The translations under genes and the position numbers were made by a program. Shown one piece after another: positions 1 to 6,799 of a DNA stretch of 19,961 bases. Positions within the stretch are counted from its first letter, which is position 1, and the number at the start of each line of letters is the position of its first letter. The DNA is taken from contig CAZPCZ010000019.1 in the NCBI GenBank assembly GCA_964585225.1, positions 1 through 19,961 of the forward strand. The letters are read 5' to 3'. The notes under the pieces were generated by a model. That model searched no databases, was not told the origin of the DNA, and was given only the letters and a program-made list of their open reading frames with translations. Origin of the DNA: CAZPCZ01 sp964585225. GTDB lineage: Bacteria; Patescibacteriota; Patescibacteriia; JACPHY01.

Positions 1-1
1 G

Positions 2-1195
2 TACCACGAGTTCCACGCGTTGCTGTACGAGGTCGCGAACGGATCCGCAGCGGGGCGACCGGAGGACTGTGAGAAGATCCTCGCGAGCGGTGTGTGCATC
101 AACCTCCACGCGTACGATCGTCTCCTGCGTGGGAAGCACCTGACGTTCCGGTGCGATGAGGCCATGAGCATCGATCGGCGTACACGGACGCTGCAACTAC
201 GCGGTGGGGATGCGGTGCGGTACGACGCGCTCGTTCTTGCCATCGGCGCGGAGACCGCGTACTACGGAATCGCTGGGCTCAAAGAGCACGCGATCCCGCT
301 GAAATCCGTGCGTGACGCGCTCCGCATCCGCCGACACATGCTCGATCTCGTTGAGCGCGCGAAGCGCGGGACCGAGCAGAAGATCTCCATCCTCATCGGC
401 GGCGGGGGAGCGACCGGTGTCGAATTCGCCGCCGAGCTCGGGAACTATCTCCGTACGCTCGTTGTCCGCGGCGACATCCGCTCGCACGACTACGAGATTG
501 CGCTCGTGGAGGTGGCCTCGCGCCTGCTCGCCGCGTTCCCCGAGCGGCTCTCACGGCTGGCGCTCCAGCGGCTCCATCGGCTCGGCGTGCGCGTGCTCCT
601 CGACGCAGCGGTGAAGCAGGTGGAGCTCGGACGCGCGATCATCGCGCCCCGATCTTTGAAACCGGGCGAAGAGCGCGAGCGGCTCCTCTGCGGATTCGCC
701 GGCGATTCCTGTACACTGGAGGCGGACCTCATCGTGTGGACCGGCGGCATCCAGTTCCCAGCATTGCTCAAGGGATCGGGACTCTCGTGTGATCCTAAGG
801 GGCGCGTGGTGGTCGGTGAGGACCTCCTCATTCAGAACGAGCAGTGCGTGTTTGCGCTCGGTGACTGCGCATCGTTCACGCCCCCGCGAGCGACGCAGCC
901 GCTCCCGCCGATCGCATCAGTTGCGGTGCGTGAGGCACCAGTCGCGGCCGCGAACGTGCTCGCGTGCCTCGATGGGTATCCGCCCAAGCGATTCCGGCCA
1001 TCGCCGCTCCCGTCCATCGTCCCACTCGGCGGGAAGTACGCCGGGCTCGCGTACCGGAACTGGACATGGGTTGGTCGCGGGCCGTGGTTGCTCCGTTCGT
1101 TCGTGGACCTCCGATACTTCTGCTCGGCCATGGGGCTCCGTTTGGGATTACGGATGTGGTGGAGGGGAGCACGGCTCTACGTCCAGAATGATTAG
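2..1195 (+). CDS. NDH-2-like FAD-dependent NADH dehydrogenase / pyridine nucleotide-disulfide oxidoreductase (5' truncated by window)
   Basis: The frame is open to the left edge, and the residues at the edge (YHEFHALLYEVANG) resemble the conserved segment that follows the first FAD-binding strand in type II NADH dehydrogenases, so the start and the N-terminal GxGxxG lie outside. Counting from the TTG at 20, a second Rossmann glycine motif (GGGGATGVE, 127-135) for NAD(P)H binding is visible. The C-terminal FAD motif follows (VFALGDCA, 277-284), and the tail ends in aromatic and basic residues typical of membrane-associated NDH-2. Family members pass electrons from NADH to quinone at the inner face of the membrane without pumping protons. 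The quinone reaction is inferred from family; a related soluble oxidoreductase is possible. The stop TAG (1193-1195) is directly followed by an inverted repeat. Confidence 0.85.
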   Translation, partial: YHEFHALLYEVANGSAAGRPEDCEKILASGVCINLHAYDRLLRGKHLTFRCDEAMSIDRRTRTLQLRGGDAVRYDALVLAIGAETAYYGIAGLKEHAIPLKSVRDALRIRRHMLDLVERAKRGTEQKISILIGGGGATGVEFAAELGNYLRTLVVRGDIRSHDYEIALVEVASRLLAAFPERLSRLALQRLHRLGVRVLLDAAVKQVELGRAIIAPRSLKPGEERERLLCGFAGDSCTLEADLIVWTGGIQFPALLKGSGLSCDPKGRVVVGEDLLIQNEQCVFALGDCASFTPPRATQPLPPIASVAVREAPVAAANVLACLDGYPPKRFRPSPLPSIVPLGGKYAGLAYRNWTWVGRGPWLLRSFVDLRYFCSAMGLRLGLRMWWRGARLYVQND

Positions 1196-1213
1196 AGATA
1201 CGAATATGCGAAT
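1196..1213 (+). repeat. Left 18-bp inverted repeat of GxxExxY cassette
   Basis: agatacgaatatgcgaat is the exact reverse complement of 1684-1701. A 14-bp direct copy of its core occurs again at 1228-1241 and overlaps the start codon of the GxxExxY gene. Confidence 0.9.
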
Positions 1214-1233
1214 TCCATGCGGATCTGACGAAT

Positions 1234-1626
1234 ATGCGAATGGCGGAGACCAAGCTCATTGATTCACAACTCTCGTACGTGCTGAACGGGGTGTTCTTTA
1301 CCGTGCATAATGCGCTCGGACGTTACTGTAGTGAACAGCAGTATGCCGATGCGGTGGAGCATGAACTGCAGTGCGCGGCGCTGACATACGAGCGAGAGAA
1401 AGTGCTGCCTCTCGCTTTCGACGGCGAGCGCCCAGGGCGCAATCGAGTCGATTTTCTCATCGAGAATCGTATTGTGGTGGAACTCAAGGCGAAACCAGTG
1501 CTCGAGCGTGAAGACTACACGCAGGTGTTGCGATACCTTCGTTCGCTCAACTGCAAACTCGGGATCCTCGTCAATTTTCGGATGAGGACCCTCATACCGA
1601 AGCGCGTGCTGAACTCCATTGCGTAG
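1234..1626 (+). CDS. GxxExxY protein (PD-(D/E)XK nuclease-like fold)
   Basis: This 130-residue protein matches the GxxExxY family (PDDEXK_3 clan) in length and motif order. Residues 29-37 read GRYCSEQQY, keeping the first Gly, Glu34 and Tyr37, though the usual second glycine is Tyr. The PD-(D/E)XK-like core is RVDFLIENRIVVELKA, with Asp73, Glu83 and Lys85 as the candidate metal and catalytic residues. The family's closing signature YLRSLNCKLGILVNF is at 101-115. Biological function is unknown for the family; nuclease activity is inferred from the fold. The start at 1234 is chosen because T precedes it as in most genes here; an in-frame ATG at 1240 is an alternative. It sits alone between 18-bp inverted repeats. 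Confidence 0.85.
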   Translation: MRMAETKLIDSQLSYVLNGVFFTVHNALGRYCSEQQYADAVEHELQCAALTYEREKVLPLAFDGERPGRNRVDFLIENRIVVELKAKPVLEREDYTQVLRYLRSLNCKLGILVNFRMRTLIPKRVLNSIA

Positions 1627-1683
1627 CATGGTTCGTACGCAATGGTTGCGGGTCGTTTCGCATATTCGCATCATTTGCATAGC

Positions 1684-1701
1684 ATTCGCATATTCGTATC
1701 T
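1684..1701 (-). repeat. Right 18-bp inverted repeat, abutting the pgk start codon
   Basis: attcgcatattcgtatct is the perfect reverse complement of 1196-1213. The next base is the A of the pgk ATG, so the repeat forms the whole immediate leader of pgk and leaves no room for a separate ribosome binding site. A related inverted copy with one mismatch is at 1657-1671. Confidence 0.9.
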
Positions 1702-2895
1702 ATGGTTCTGCGGACCATCAATGATCTCGGGGATCTCCGTGGCAAACGCGTTTTCGTGCGCGTCGATTTCAACGTGCCGATCGCGAGCGGACGCCTCGCG
1801 GATGACGTACGCATCCGGCTGACCGTTCCGACGATCGAGGCGCTCCTCGCTGCCGGGGCGACGCCGATCCTCATCTCGCACCTCAAGGAGGGGAAACCGC
1901 GCGAGACGCTCGCACCGGTCGCGGAACACCTCGAACAGCTCCTCGGGAAACGGCGCGTTCAGTTCCTTCGCGACCGCATCGGCACGCCAGCGCTCGCCCG
2001 TCGACTCGATGCGCTCCGTGGGGGATCTATCGCGCTCCTTGAAAATATCCGACGGTATCCCGGTGAGGTGGCGAACGACCGTTCGTTCGCGCGGCAACTC
2101 GCGACCCTCGCGGACGCGTACGTGAACGACGCATTCGGGGTCTGCCACCGAGCGCATGCGTCCGTCGCGCTCGCGCCGACATTGCTCCCATCCGCTGCGG
2201 GTCTCCTCGTCGAGCGCGAAGTGACGGTACTCTCGCGATTGCTCGAGGATCCCGCACCACCGTTCGTCGCACTCATCGGTGGAGCGAAGATCTCGACGAA
2301 ACTTCCGGTCATCGAACGCTTGCTCGGTGTTGCCGACGCGGTGCTCCTCGGCGGTGCGTTGGTGAATAATTTTTACGCCGCACGCGGGTACGGGGTCGGC
2401 GCATCGCTTGTGGAGGCATCTGGCATTGCCGCGGCAAAGCAGCTCGCGCGCAACCAGAAACGTCGGAACCTCACGATGCCACTTGACGTCGTCGTGGGGG
2501 ATCCGGGTGCTAAGCGCCCAAACCCTCGCGTCGTTACGATCGGAGCGAGACCGCACATCATTTGCGAACAGCCGCTCGCGATCCTCGACATCGGTCCGGC
2601 GACGATCCGCGCATACGCTCAGCAGTTGAAGTCTGCCGCGACGATCGTATGGAACGGGCCGATGGGGAAGTTCGAGCAGCCACCCTTCCACCACGGGAGC
2701 GTCATCCTCGCTCGGCTCATCGCGACGCGGTCGTCCGGGAGGGCGTTTGGCGTGGTCGGCGGCGGCGAGACGCTCGCGATCCTGGCGCAGACCGAGATGG
2801 CGCGGTACATTGATCACGTGTCCTCCGGCGGCGGCGCGATGCTCGCGTTTCTGGCTGGCGAAAAACTTCCTGGACTTACTCCGCTCATGCAGTAA
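1702..2895 (+). CDS. pgk: Phosphoglycerate kinase
   Basis: Transfers phosphate from 1,3-bisphosphoglycerate to ADP in the cytoplasm, giving ATP and 3-phosphoglycerate. The 397-residue product has the family's usual length. It shows the substrate-binding signature RVDFNVP (20-26), a basic segment ENIRRYPGE, GGAKISTK in the hinge and nucleotide region, VWNGPMGKFE, and the glycine-rich C-terminal nucleotide loops GGGET and SSGGGAMLAFLAGEKLPG. The start at 1702 puts the first residues (MVLRTINDLGDLRGKRV) in normal register; in-frame codons further upstream lie inside the repeat cassette and are rejected. No Shine-Dalgarno is visible: the leader is the 18-bp repeat. Eno follows after 11 nt, so the two are probably co-transcribed. 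Confidence 0.97.
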   Translation: MVLRTINDLGDLRGKRVFVRVDFNVPIASGRLADDVRIRLTVPTIEALLAAGATPILISHLKEGKPRETLAPVAEHLEQLLGKRRVQFLRDRIGTPALARRLDALRGGSIALLENIRRYPGEVANDRSFARQLATLADAYVNDAFGVCHRAHASVALAPTLLPSAAGLLVEREVTVLSRLLEDPAPPFVALIGGAKISTKLPVIERLLGVADAVLLGGALVNNFYAARGYGVGASLVEASGIAAAKQLARNQKRRNLTMPLDVVVGDPGAKRPNPRVVTIGARPHIICEQPLAILDIGPATIRAYAQQLKSAATIVWNGPMGKFEQPPFHHGSVILARLIATRSSGRAFGVVGGGETLAILAQTEMARYIDHVSSGGGAMLAFLAGEKLPGLTPLMQ

Positions 2896-2906
2896 TTTTT
2901 GTTCGT

Positions 2907-4226
2907 ATGCATATCACGGGTATTCAGGCGTGGGAAATTTTGGATTCCCGCGGGAATCCGACCGTCCGAGCGGAGGTTGTGCTCGAGGACGGACATCGCG
3001 GCGTCGCAGCGGTGCCGTCCGGTGCCTCGACCGGCGTGCACGAAGCACTGGAGCTTCGTGACGGCGACGCGAAGCGGTATGGAGGAGCGGGAGTACACAA
3101 AGCGGTCGCGAATGTCAACGGGCCGATCGCGAAGGCGTTGGTTGGGAAGGACGCCACGAAGCAGGAGGCACTCGATCGTCTCATGCTGAAGCTGGACGGA
3201 ACCGCGAACAAATCGAAGCTCGGTGCGAACGCGATCCTCGCGGTGTCTCTCGCATGTGCTCGCGCGGGGGCGGCCGCATCTCGCCTTCCACTGTATCGAT
3301 ATGTTCGTAAGGCCTTCGGCTTGCGGCTTGTAGCTTGGAGCTTGCCGCTTCCGATGATGAACATCCTCAATGGTGGTCGCCACGCAAACTCCGGCCTCTC
3401 GATTCAGGAGTTCATGGTGATCCCGCAACGAGAGCAGTTTTCCGAGCGGCTCCGCGTGGGGACCGAGGTGTTCCACGCGCTCAAAGGGATTCTCGGCAAG
3501 CGTGGCTTCCCGACGACCGTTGGCGATGAGGGGGGATTCGCTCCTCGGCTCGGCGACAACGAGCGCGCGCTCAAGGTCATCATGGAAGCGATCGTGAAGG
3601 CGGGGTACAAACCAGGGAAGGACGTCGCACTCGGACTCGATATCGCTGCGAGCGAATTCTATGAGCCCACAGAACGTAGGGGCGGGGTTCATCCCCGCCC
3701 GCGGGCGGGCGTAAAGCCCGCCCCTACGGAGAACGGTCGTTACTTCTTCAAGGATCCAAAGACCCCCTGGACCCCGCAGCAAATGATCGCACTCGTTGAG
3801 CGGTGGGTGTCGAAGTACCCGCTCATCTCCATCGAAGATCCGCTCGATGAAGACGATTGGGATGCGTGGAAGGAGCTCACCGCACGCGTGGGGAAGACGA
3901 CGCAGATCGTCGGCGACGACCTCTTTGTCACCAACGTGAAGCGTCTTCAGATGGGGATTCGGAAGAAAGTGGGGAACGCGATCCTCGTGAAGGTGAACCA
4001 GATCGGTTCGCTCACGGAAACCATGCGCGCAATCGCGCTCGCGCGGAAGCATAAGTACCGCATCGTCATCTCCCACCGTTCCGGCGAGACCGCGGACACG
4101 TTCATTAGCGACCTCGCGGTCGCGACGAACGCGGAGTACATCAAAACCGGCTCACTCTCACGGAGCGAACGGGTTGAAAAATACAATCGACTCCTCGAGA
4201 TCGAGCAGGAACTCGCCACAAAATGA
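2907..4226 (+). CDS. eno: Enolase with two in-frame repeat-derived segments
   Basis: Converts 2-phosphoglycerate to phosphoenolpyruvate. All key elements are present: SRGNPTV (14-20), GASTG (39-43), GDEGG with acid residue Glu208, metal ligands Asp245 (LDIAASEFY), Glu310 (SIEDPLDEDDW) and Asp337 (GDDLFVTN), catalytic Lys362 (KVNQIGSLTET), SHRSGET (389-395) and Lys413 (IKTGSLSRSER). At 439 residues it is somewhat long. Residues 257-274 are encoded entirely by a 54-bp G+C-rich palindrome placed just after the Asp245 strand, and residues 138-148 lie in a heptamer repeat before PLPMMNILNGG. Both keep the reading frame and avoid catalytic residues, so the enzyme is probably active. It follows pgk closely and ends just before a terminator-like hairpin. 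Confidence 0.96.
   Translation: MHITGIQAWEILDSRGNPTVRAEVVLEDGHRGVAAVPSGASTGVHEALELRDGDAKRYGGAGVHKAVANVNGPIAKALVGKDATKQEALDRLMLKLDGTANKSKLGANAILAVSLACARAGAAASRLPLYRYVRKAFGLRLVAWSLPLPMMNILNGGRHANSGLSIQEFMVIPQREQFSERLRVGTEVFHALKGILGKRGFPTTVGDEGGFAPRLGDNERALKVIMEAIVKAGYKPGKDVALGLDIAASEFYEPTERRGGVHPRPRAGVKPAPTENGRYFFKDPKTPWTPQQMIALVERWVSKYPLISIEDPLDEDDWDAWKELTARVGKTTQIVGDDLFVTNVKRLQMGIRKKVGNAILVKVNQIGSLTETMRAIALARKHKYRIVISHRSGETADTFISDLAVATNAEYIKTGSLSRSERVEKYNRLLEIEQELATK
3319..3350 (+). repeat. Degenerate heptamer repeat inside eno
   Basis: Four and a half copies of a 7-base unit gcttgNN (gcttgcg, gcttgta, gcttgga, gcttgcc, gctt) run through the coding sequence and specify about residues 138-148. 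Enolases usually have a short variable loop here before the conserved P(V/L)PMMN motif, so the repeat sits at a tolerant position. Confidence 0.75.
3675..3728. repeat. 54-bp G+C-rich palindromic repeat inserted in frame in eno
   Basis: The outer arms cgtaggggcgggg and cccgcccctacg pair around an inner gcccgcgggcgggc region. The unit is exactly 18 codons and starts on a codon boundary, giving 18 extra residues (257-274: RRGG..APT, rich in Arg, Pro and Gly) and no stop codon. It looks like a dispersed palindromic repeat of REP/MITE type that landed in a surface loop. Confidence 0.85.
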
Positions 4227-4241
4227 GCATAGAGGTCCTTT

Positions 4242-4270
4242 CCGAAAAAGACCCCAGGGGTCTTTTTCGG
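4242..4270 (+). terminator. Rho-independent-type hairpin after eno
   Basis: A perfect 14-bp inverted repeat (ccgaaaaagacccc, one base, then its complement) lies 15 nt after the eno stop. The 3' arm contains a run of five T. The T run is in the stem rather than after it, so it could work in either direction or act as an mRNA-stabilising end. It separates pgk-eno from the hicBA promoter. Confidence 0.65.
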
Positions 4271-4320
4271 GACACGCAATGCGAAACCCCGGTCCGATGT
4301 TTTCGGAGTTGGCGGCGTCA

Positions 4321-4355
4321 ACCCAGCACCACTTCGCTGTAAAGTGGTGCTGGGT
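4321..4355. promoter_or_regulatory. 14-bp perfect palindrome upstream of hicB (candidate autoregulatory operator)
   Basis: acccagcaccactt and its exact reverse complement are separated by 7 bases and end 14 nt before the -10 hexamer of the hicB promoter, covering the -35 position. Toxin-antitoxin operons are commonly autorepressed through palindromes at the promoter. This short HicB shows no clear DNA-binding domain, so the operator role is inferred. Confidence 0.5.
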
Positions 4356-4366
4356 CAAGGGTGTGG

Positions 4367-4375
4367 TGGTATACT
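4367..4375 (+). promoter_or_regulatory. Extended -10 promoter for hicBA
   Basis: TGG followed by TATACT is a good extended -10 element. Transcription would begin near 4381-4383, only a few bases before the hicB ATG at 4386, giving a nearly leaderless message. No good -35 hexamer is visible; the palindrome occupies that place. Confidence 0.55.
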
Positions 4376-4385
4376 AGAATGGTCT

Positions 4386-4646
4386 ATGCACCGAACCTAC
4401 CGCGTCATCATTGAACCGGACACGAGAGGATACCATGGGTACGTGCCCGCGCTCCGCGGGTGTCACACCTGGGGGAAGACCATCGTGGAGACAAAGGCGC
4501 ACCTCAAAGAGGCGATTGAGCTCTACGTGGAGTCGCTCCTCGCGCACGGAGAGGTGGTTCCGGAAGAGCGGAGTTTGGAGTCCTTCGAGACCGTGGAGCT
4601 GCGGCGGCGAACGCGAACGCATCGCACGCGTCGTCAGTATGCCTAA
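4386..4646 (+). CDS. hicB: HicB-family antitoxin
   Basis: The 86-residue product has the HicB fold signature: a strand near the N-terminus (YRVIIEPDTRGYHGYVPALRGCHTWG), then the helix AHLKEAIELYVESLLAHGE followed by VVPEE. HicB neutralises the HicA mRNA interferase by covering its active site. The C-terminus (RRRTRTHRTRRQYA) is short and basic, with no evident helix-turn-helix or ribbon-helix-helix domain. The order here is antitoxin first, unlike the E. coli hicAB arrangement. The start at 4386 follows from the domain boundary and promoter position; the frame is open further upstream but lies inside the palindrome. It overlaps hicA by 8 nt, so the two are translationally coupled. Confidence 0.88.
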   Translation: MHRTYRVIIEPDTRGYHGYVPALRGCHTWGKTIVETKAHLKEAIELYVESLLAHGEVVPEERSLESFETVELRRRTRTHRTRRQYA

Positions 4647-4860
4647 GTTGCCGCGGGTTACACCACGGAAGCTCATCGCTGCCCTCTTGCGAGAGGGTTT
4701 TGTTCGTGATCGGCAGCATGGGAGCCATATCATGCTCCGGCATGTTGATGGCCGTCGCGCTGTCATTCCGATGCATACGCGCGACCTTCCAATCGGGACG
4801 CTCCGCGGGATCCTCCATGATGTCGATTGGTCAATCGAGGATCTCGTGGAACGGCTGTGA
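4639..4860 (+). CDS. hicA: HicA-family mRNA interferase toxin
   Basis: The 73-residue product is a complete HicA double-stranded-RNA-binding-like domain: LPRVTPRKLIAALLREGFVRDRQHGSH, with the catalytic His expected at His30 of the GSH motif, then IMLRH, AVIPMHTRDLPIGTLRGILHD and a final helix. HicA toxins cleave mRNA and stop growth when not bound by HicB. The start ATG (4639) lies inside the hicB 3' end. The stop is 5 nt before the gpmI start, so the pair could be co-transcribed with gpmI although functionally unrelated. No disabling mutation is seen; the pair looks intact. Confidence 0.9.
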   Translation: MPKLPRVTPRKLIAALLREGFVRDRQHGSHIMLRHVDGRRAVIPMHTRDLPIGTLRGILHDVDWSIEDLVERL

Positions 4861-4865
4861 CTACT

Positions 4866-6446
4866 ATGGCATCACATCGCCCCAAGCCCGTCGTCGTTTG
4901 TGTCCTCGATGGGTTTGGCGTGGCGCCGGAGCATGAGGGGAATGCGATTCGGCGCGCGAAGACGCCGAATATTGATGCGCTTATCCGAAAATACCCGGCG
5001 ATGCTCGTCCGCTCGTCGGGACTTGAGGTGGGGCTCGCGCGGGGAGAAATGGGGAACTCGGAAGTCGGCCACCTTTCCATCGGGAGTGGCCGCGTGTTCT
5101 ATCAGAGTCGGCCGCGCATTGATAAGGAGATCGCCGCCGGAACATTCTACGAGAATCCGGTGTTCCTCAAAGCCGTCGCCCACGCGAAGAAGAATGGATC
5201 GAAGATTCACCTCCTCGGCCTCGTCTCGCCCGGCGGCGTGCACAGCCACCAGGAGCATCTCTTCGCGCTCCTGGACACCATGAAACGGAACGGAGTCAGT
5301 AATGTTTTTATACACGCCATCCTCGATGGACGAGATGCGATTTACAACAGTGGGGAAGGCTTCATCAAACGCCTCAAGCAAGAATGTAAGAAGTTTGGGG
5401 TGGGGACCATTGCATCAGTCTCCGGCAGATACTTCGCGATGGATCGCGACAATCGTTGGGATCGGGAGGAAAAGGCGTACCGCGCGATGGTGGATGGGAT
5501 AGGGGAGACGGCCGACGACCCCATCAAGGCCATCGGGGCGTCCTACGCGAAGAAGGTGTATGACGAGGAGTTTCCACCGACAGTCATCACGGGTGGTGGG
5601 AAGCCGATTGCGACGATCGGGGATGGTGATGCGGTCATCTTCTTCAACTACCGTGCAGACCGTGCGCGCCAGCTCGCGAACGCCTTCGTGAGCGCAAAGT
5701 TCGACGGGTTCAAGCGCGATCGGATACAAAAATTGTTCTTTGCGGCGATGATGGAGTATGAGGCCGGGCTCGATATGGAGGTTGCATATCCAGCGGAGGC
5801 CATCCCGACGTGCCTCGCGAATGTGTGGAGCGACCATGGTTTGAAACAGCTCCACATCGCGGAGACGGAAAAGTATGCGCATGTGACATTCTTTTTCAAC
5901 GCGATGCGTGAGAAGGAGTTCCCACGTGAAGAGCGCGTGCTGATCCCGTCGCCAAAGGTGGCCTCGTACGATCAGAAACCCGAGATGTCCGCCCGCGCGA
6001 TCACGAGGCGAGTCATTGAGGAGATCGAGAGCGGGAAGTACGATGGCGTGGTCATGAACTACGCGAATCCGGACATGGTGGGACACACGGGGAAAGTGAA
6101 GCCGACCGTCGAGGCGATCGGAGTCGTTGACGAATGTCTCGGCAAGCTCGAGGCGGCGGTCACGGCAGCCGGCGGCGTCCTCGTGATTACTGCCGATCAC
6201 GGCAACGCCGAGGAGGTGCAGAATCTTCAAACTGGCGAGATTGACAAAGAGCACGCGACGAACCCGGTGCCGCTCATCATCTGCGGCAAACAGTACGAGG
6301 GCCAGGTGAACTCCGAGCTCCAGGAACTCGAGTGGGACCTCTCGCTCCTTCAGCCGGTCGGCATCCTTGCCGACGTCGCGCCGACCGTGCTCAAGATCAT
6401 GGGGATCCGGCAGCCAGCCGGTATGACCGGACAATCACTCCTGTAA
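4866..6446 (+). CDS. gpmI: 2,3-bisphosphoglycerate-independent phosphoglycerate mutase
   Basis: Interconverts 3- and 2-phosphoglycerate using two Mn ions and a phosphoserine intermediate. The 526-residue length suits the alkaline-phosphatase-superfamily enzyme. Visible are Asp15 in VVVCVLDGFG, the nucleophile Ser65 in MGNSEVGHLSIGSGR, HAILDGRD, SGRYFAMDRDNRWDR, FFNYRADRARQ, NYANPDMVGHTG, and the C-terminal metal site TADHGNAEEV followed by the HATNPVPLI segment. The start at 4866 gives MASHRPKPVVVCVLDGFG, the normal register; the frame also extends upstream into hicA, which is rejected. It restores the glycolytic theme broken by hicBA. A small unknown gene follows after 3 nt. Confidence 0.96.
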   Translation: MASHRPKPVVVCVLDGFGVAPEHEGNAIRRAKTPNIDALIRKYPAMLVRSSGLEVGLARGEMGNSEVGHLSIGSGRVFYQSRPRIDKEIAAGTFYENPVFLKAVAHAKKNGSKIHLLGLVSPGGVHSHQEHLFALLDTMKRNGVSNVFIHAILDGRDAIYNSGEGFIKRLKQECKKFGVGTIASVSGRYFAMDRDNRWDREEKAYRAMVDGIGETADDPIKAIGASYAKKVYDEEFPPTVITGGGKPIATIGDGDAVIFFNYRADRARQLANAFVSAKFDGFKRDRIQKLFFAAMMEYEAGLDMEVAYPAEAIPTCLANVWSDHGLKQLHIAETEKYAHVTFFFNAMREKEFPREERVLIPSPKVASYDQKPEMSARAITRRVIEEIESGKYDGVVMNYANPDMVGHTGKVKPTVEAIGVVDECLGKLEAAVTAAGGVLVITADHGNAEEVQNLQTGEIDKEHATNPVPLIICGKQYEGQVNSELQELEWDLSLLQPVGILADVAPTVLKIMGIRQPAGMTGQSLL

Positions 6447-6449
6447 AAT

Positions 6450-6701
6450 ATGTCCTTCCTCGATTTTTTCAAGCGTAGAGGCGATGCGCCGCAAAAGAAG
6501 GATGACGGGCTCGATGAGGAGCATCTGCAGCTCCGTCGCGCGATCGAACGGTGCGACAGCCTGAAGTTCGCGGTGGACGCGAAGCAGATGTCCATCGCCG
6601 ACGTCATCGAGAAGCTCTTGAGTAACGACTTCTCGAAAGCGGTGGTGAAGAAGGCGATCACGGAGTGCTTTGGGGAAGCAGCGGAGAAGCACGTGCGGTG
6701 A
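6450..6701 (+). CDS. Small hypothetical protein, 83 aa
   Basis: I do not recognise the family. It begins with a hydrophobic MSFLDFF, followed by a charged linker (KRRGDAPQKKDDGLDEE) and a mostly helical remainder (LQLRRAIERCDSLKF, MSIADVIEKLLSN, FSKAVVKKAITECFGEAAEKH). It has no transmembrane segment or signal peptide and one pair of separated cysteines. It starts 3 nt after gpmI, so it is almost surely in the same transcript. Its codon use matches the neighbours. The downstream minisatellite begins within a few bases of its stop codon. Confidence 0.7.
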   Translation: MSFLDFFKRRGDAPQKKDDGLDEEHLQLRRAIERCDSLKFAVDAKQMSIADVIEKLLSNDFSKAVVKKAITECFGEAAEKHVR

Positions 6702-6706
6702 GGAGC

Positions 6707-6799
6707 GAGGTGTAAGGGTGTAGAGGGACGGAGGAGTAGAGGAGCGTAGAGGTGTAAGGTGTAGAGGTGTAAGAGCATTGCGCTACGCCTTACACCTCT
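6707..6799. repeat. Minisatellite-like ggtgta(g/a)agg repeat forming the thiI leader
   Basis: Irregular units of about 8-10 bases built on aggtgtaagg / gtgtagagg fill the whole intergenic space. The last part forms an inverted repeat with one mismatch: 6748-6764 pairs with 6783-6799. The right arm ends exactly one base before the thiI ATG. A same-sense relative lies at 8959-9000, so thiI and pgi are bracketed by this repeat family. Confidence 0.75.

Larger units (their letters stand above)
1196..1701. mobile_element. Candidate inverted-repeat cassette carrying a GxxExxY gene
   Basis: A 506-bp unit is bounded by perfect 18-bp inverted repeats (1196-1213 and 1684-1701). Its left end touches the last base of the upstream stop codon and its right end touches the ATG of pgk. 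Further copies of the core acgaatatgcgaat lie inside each end (1228-1241 direct; 1657-1671 inverted, imperfect). The only gene inside is the GxxExxY protein, with a base composition visibly lower in G+C than its neighbours. No transposase and no clear target-site duplication is seen, so calling it mobile is an inference; it could also be a repeat cluster that gathered around a resident gene. Confidence 0.45.

Noticed and set aside
1196..1701. A conventional insertion sequence
   Set aside because: No transposase or target-site duplication is visible. Only the weaker claim of an inverted-repeat cassette is kept.
1264..2817. A 517-codon open frame on the minus strand
   Set aside because: It is antisense to the GxxExxY gene and pgk, both clearly real; high-GC codon bias opens such frames. 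Its translation is Arg-rich with no family motif.
3675..3728. Evidence that eno is a pseudogene
   Set aside because: The palindrome is a multiple of three, has no stop codon and leaves all catalytic residues and the rest of the frame intact.
2814..4076. A 420-codon open frame on the minus strand
   Set aside because: Antisense to eno with no recognisable motif. The eno frame has all catalytic residues.
6707..6799. A CRISPR-like array
   Set aside because: Units are 8-10 bases, irregular and without unique spacers; there are no cas genes. It is a minisatellite.
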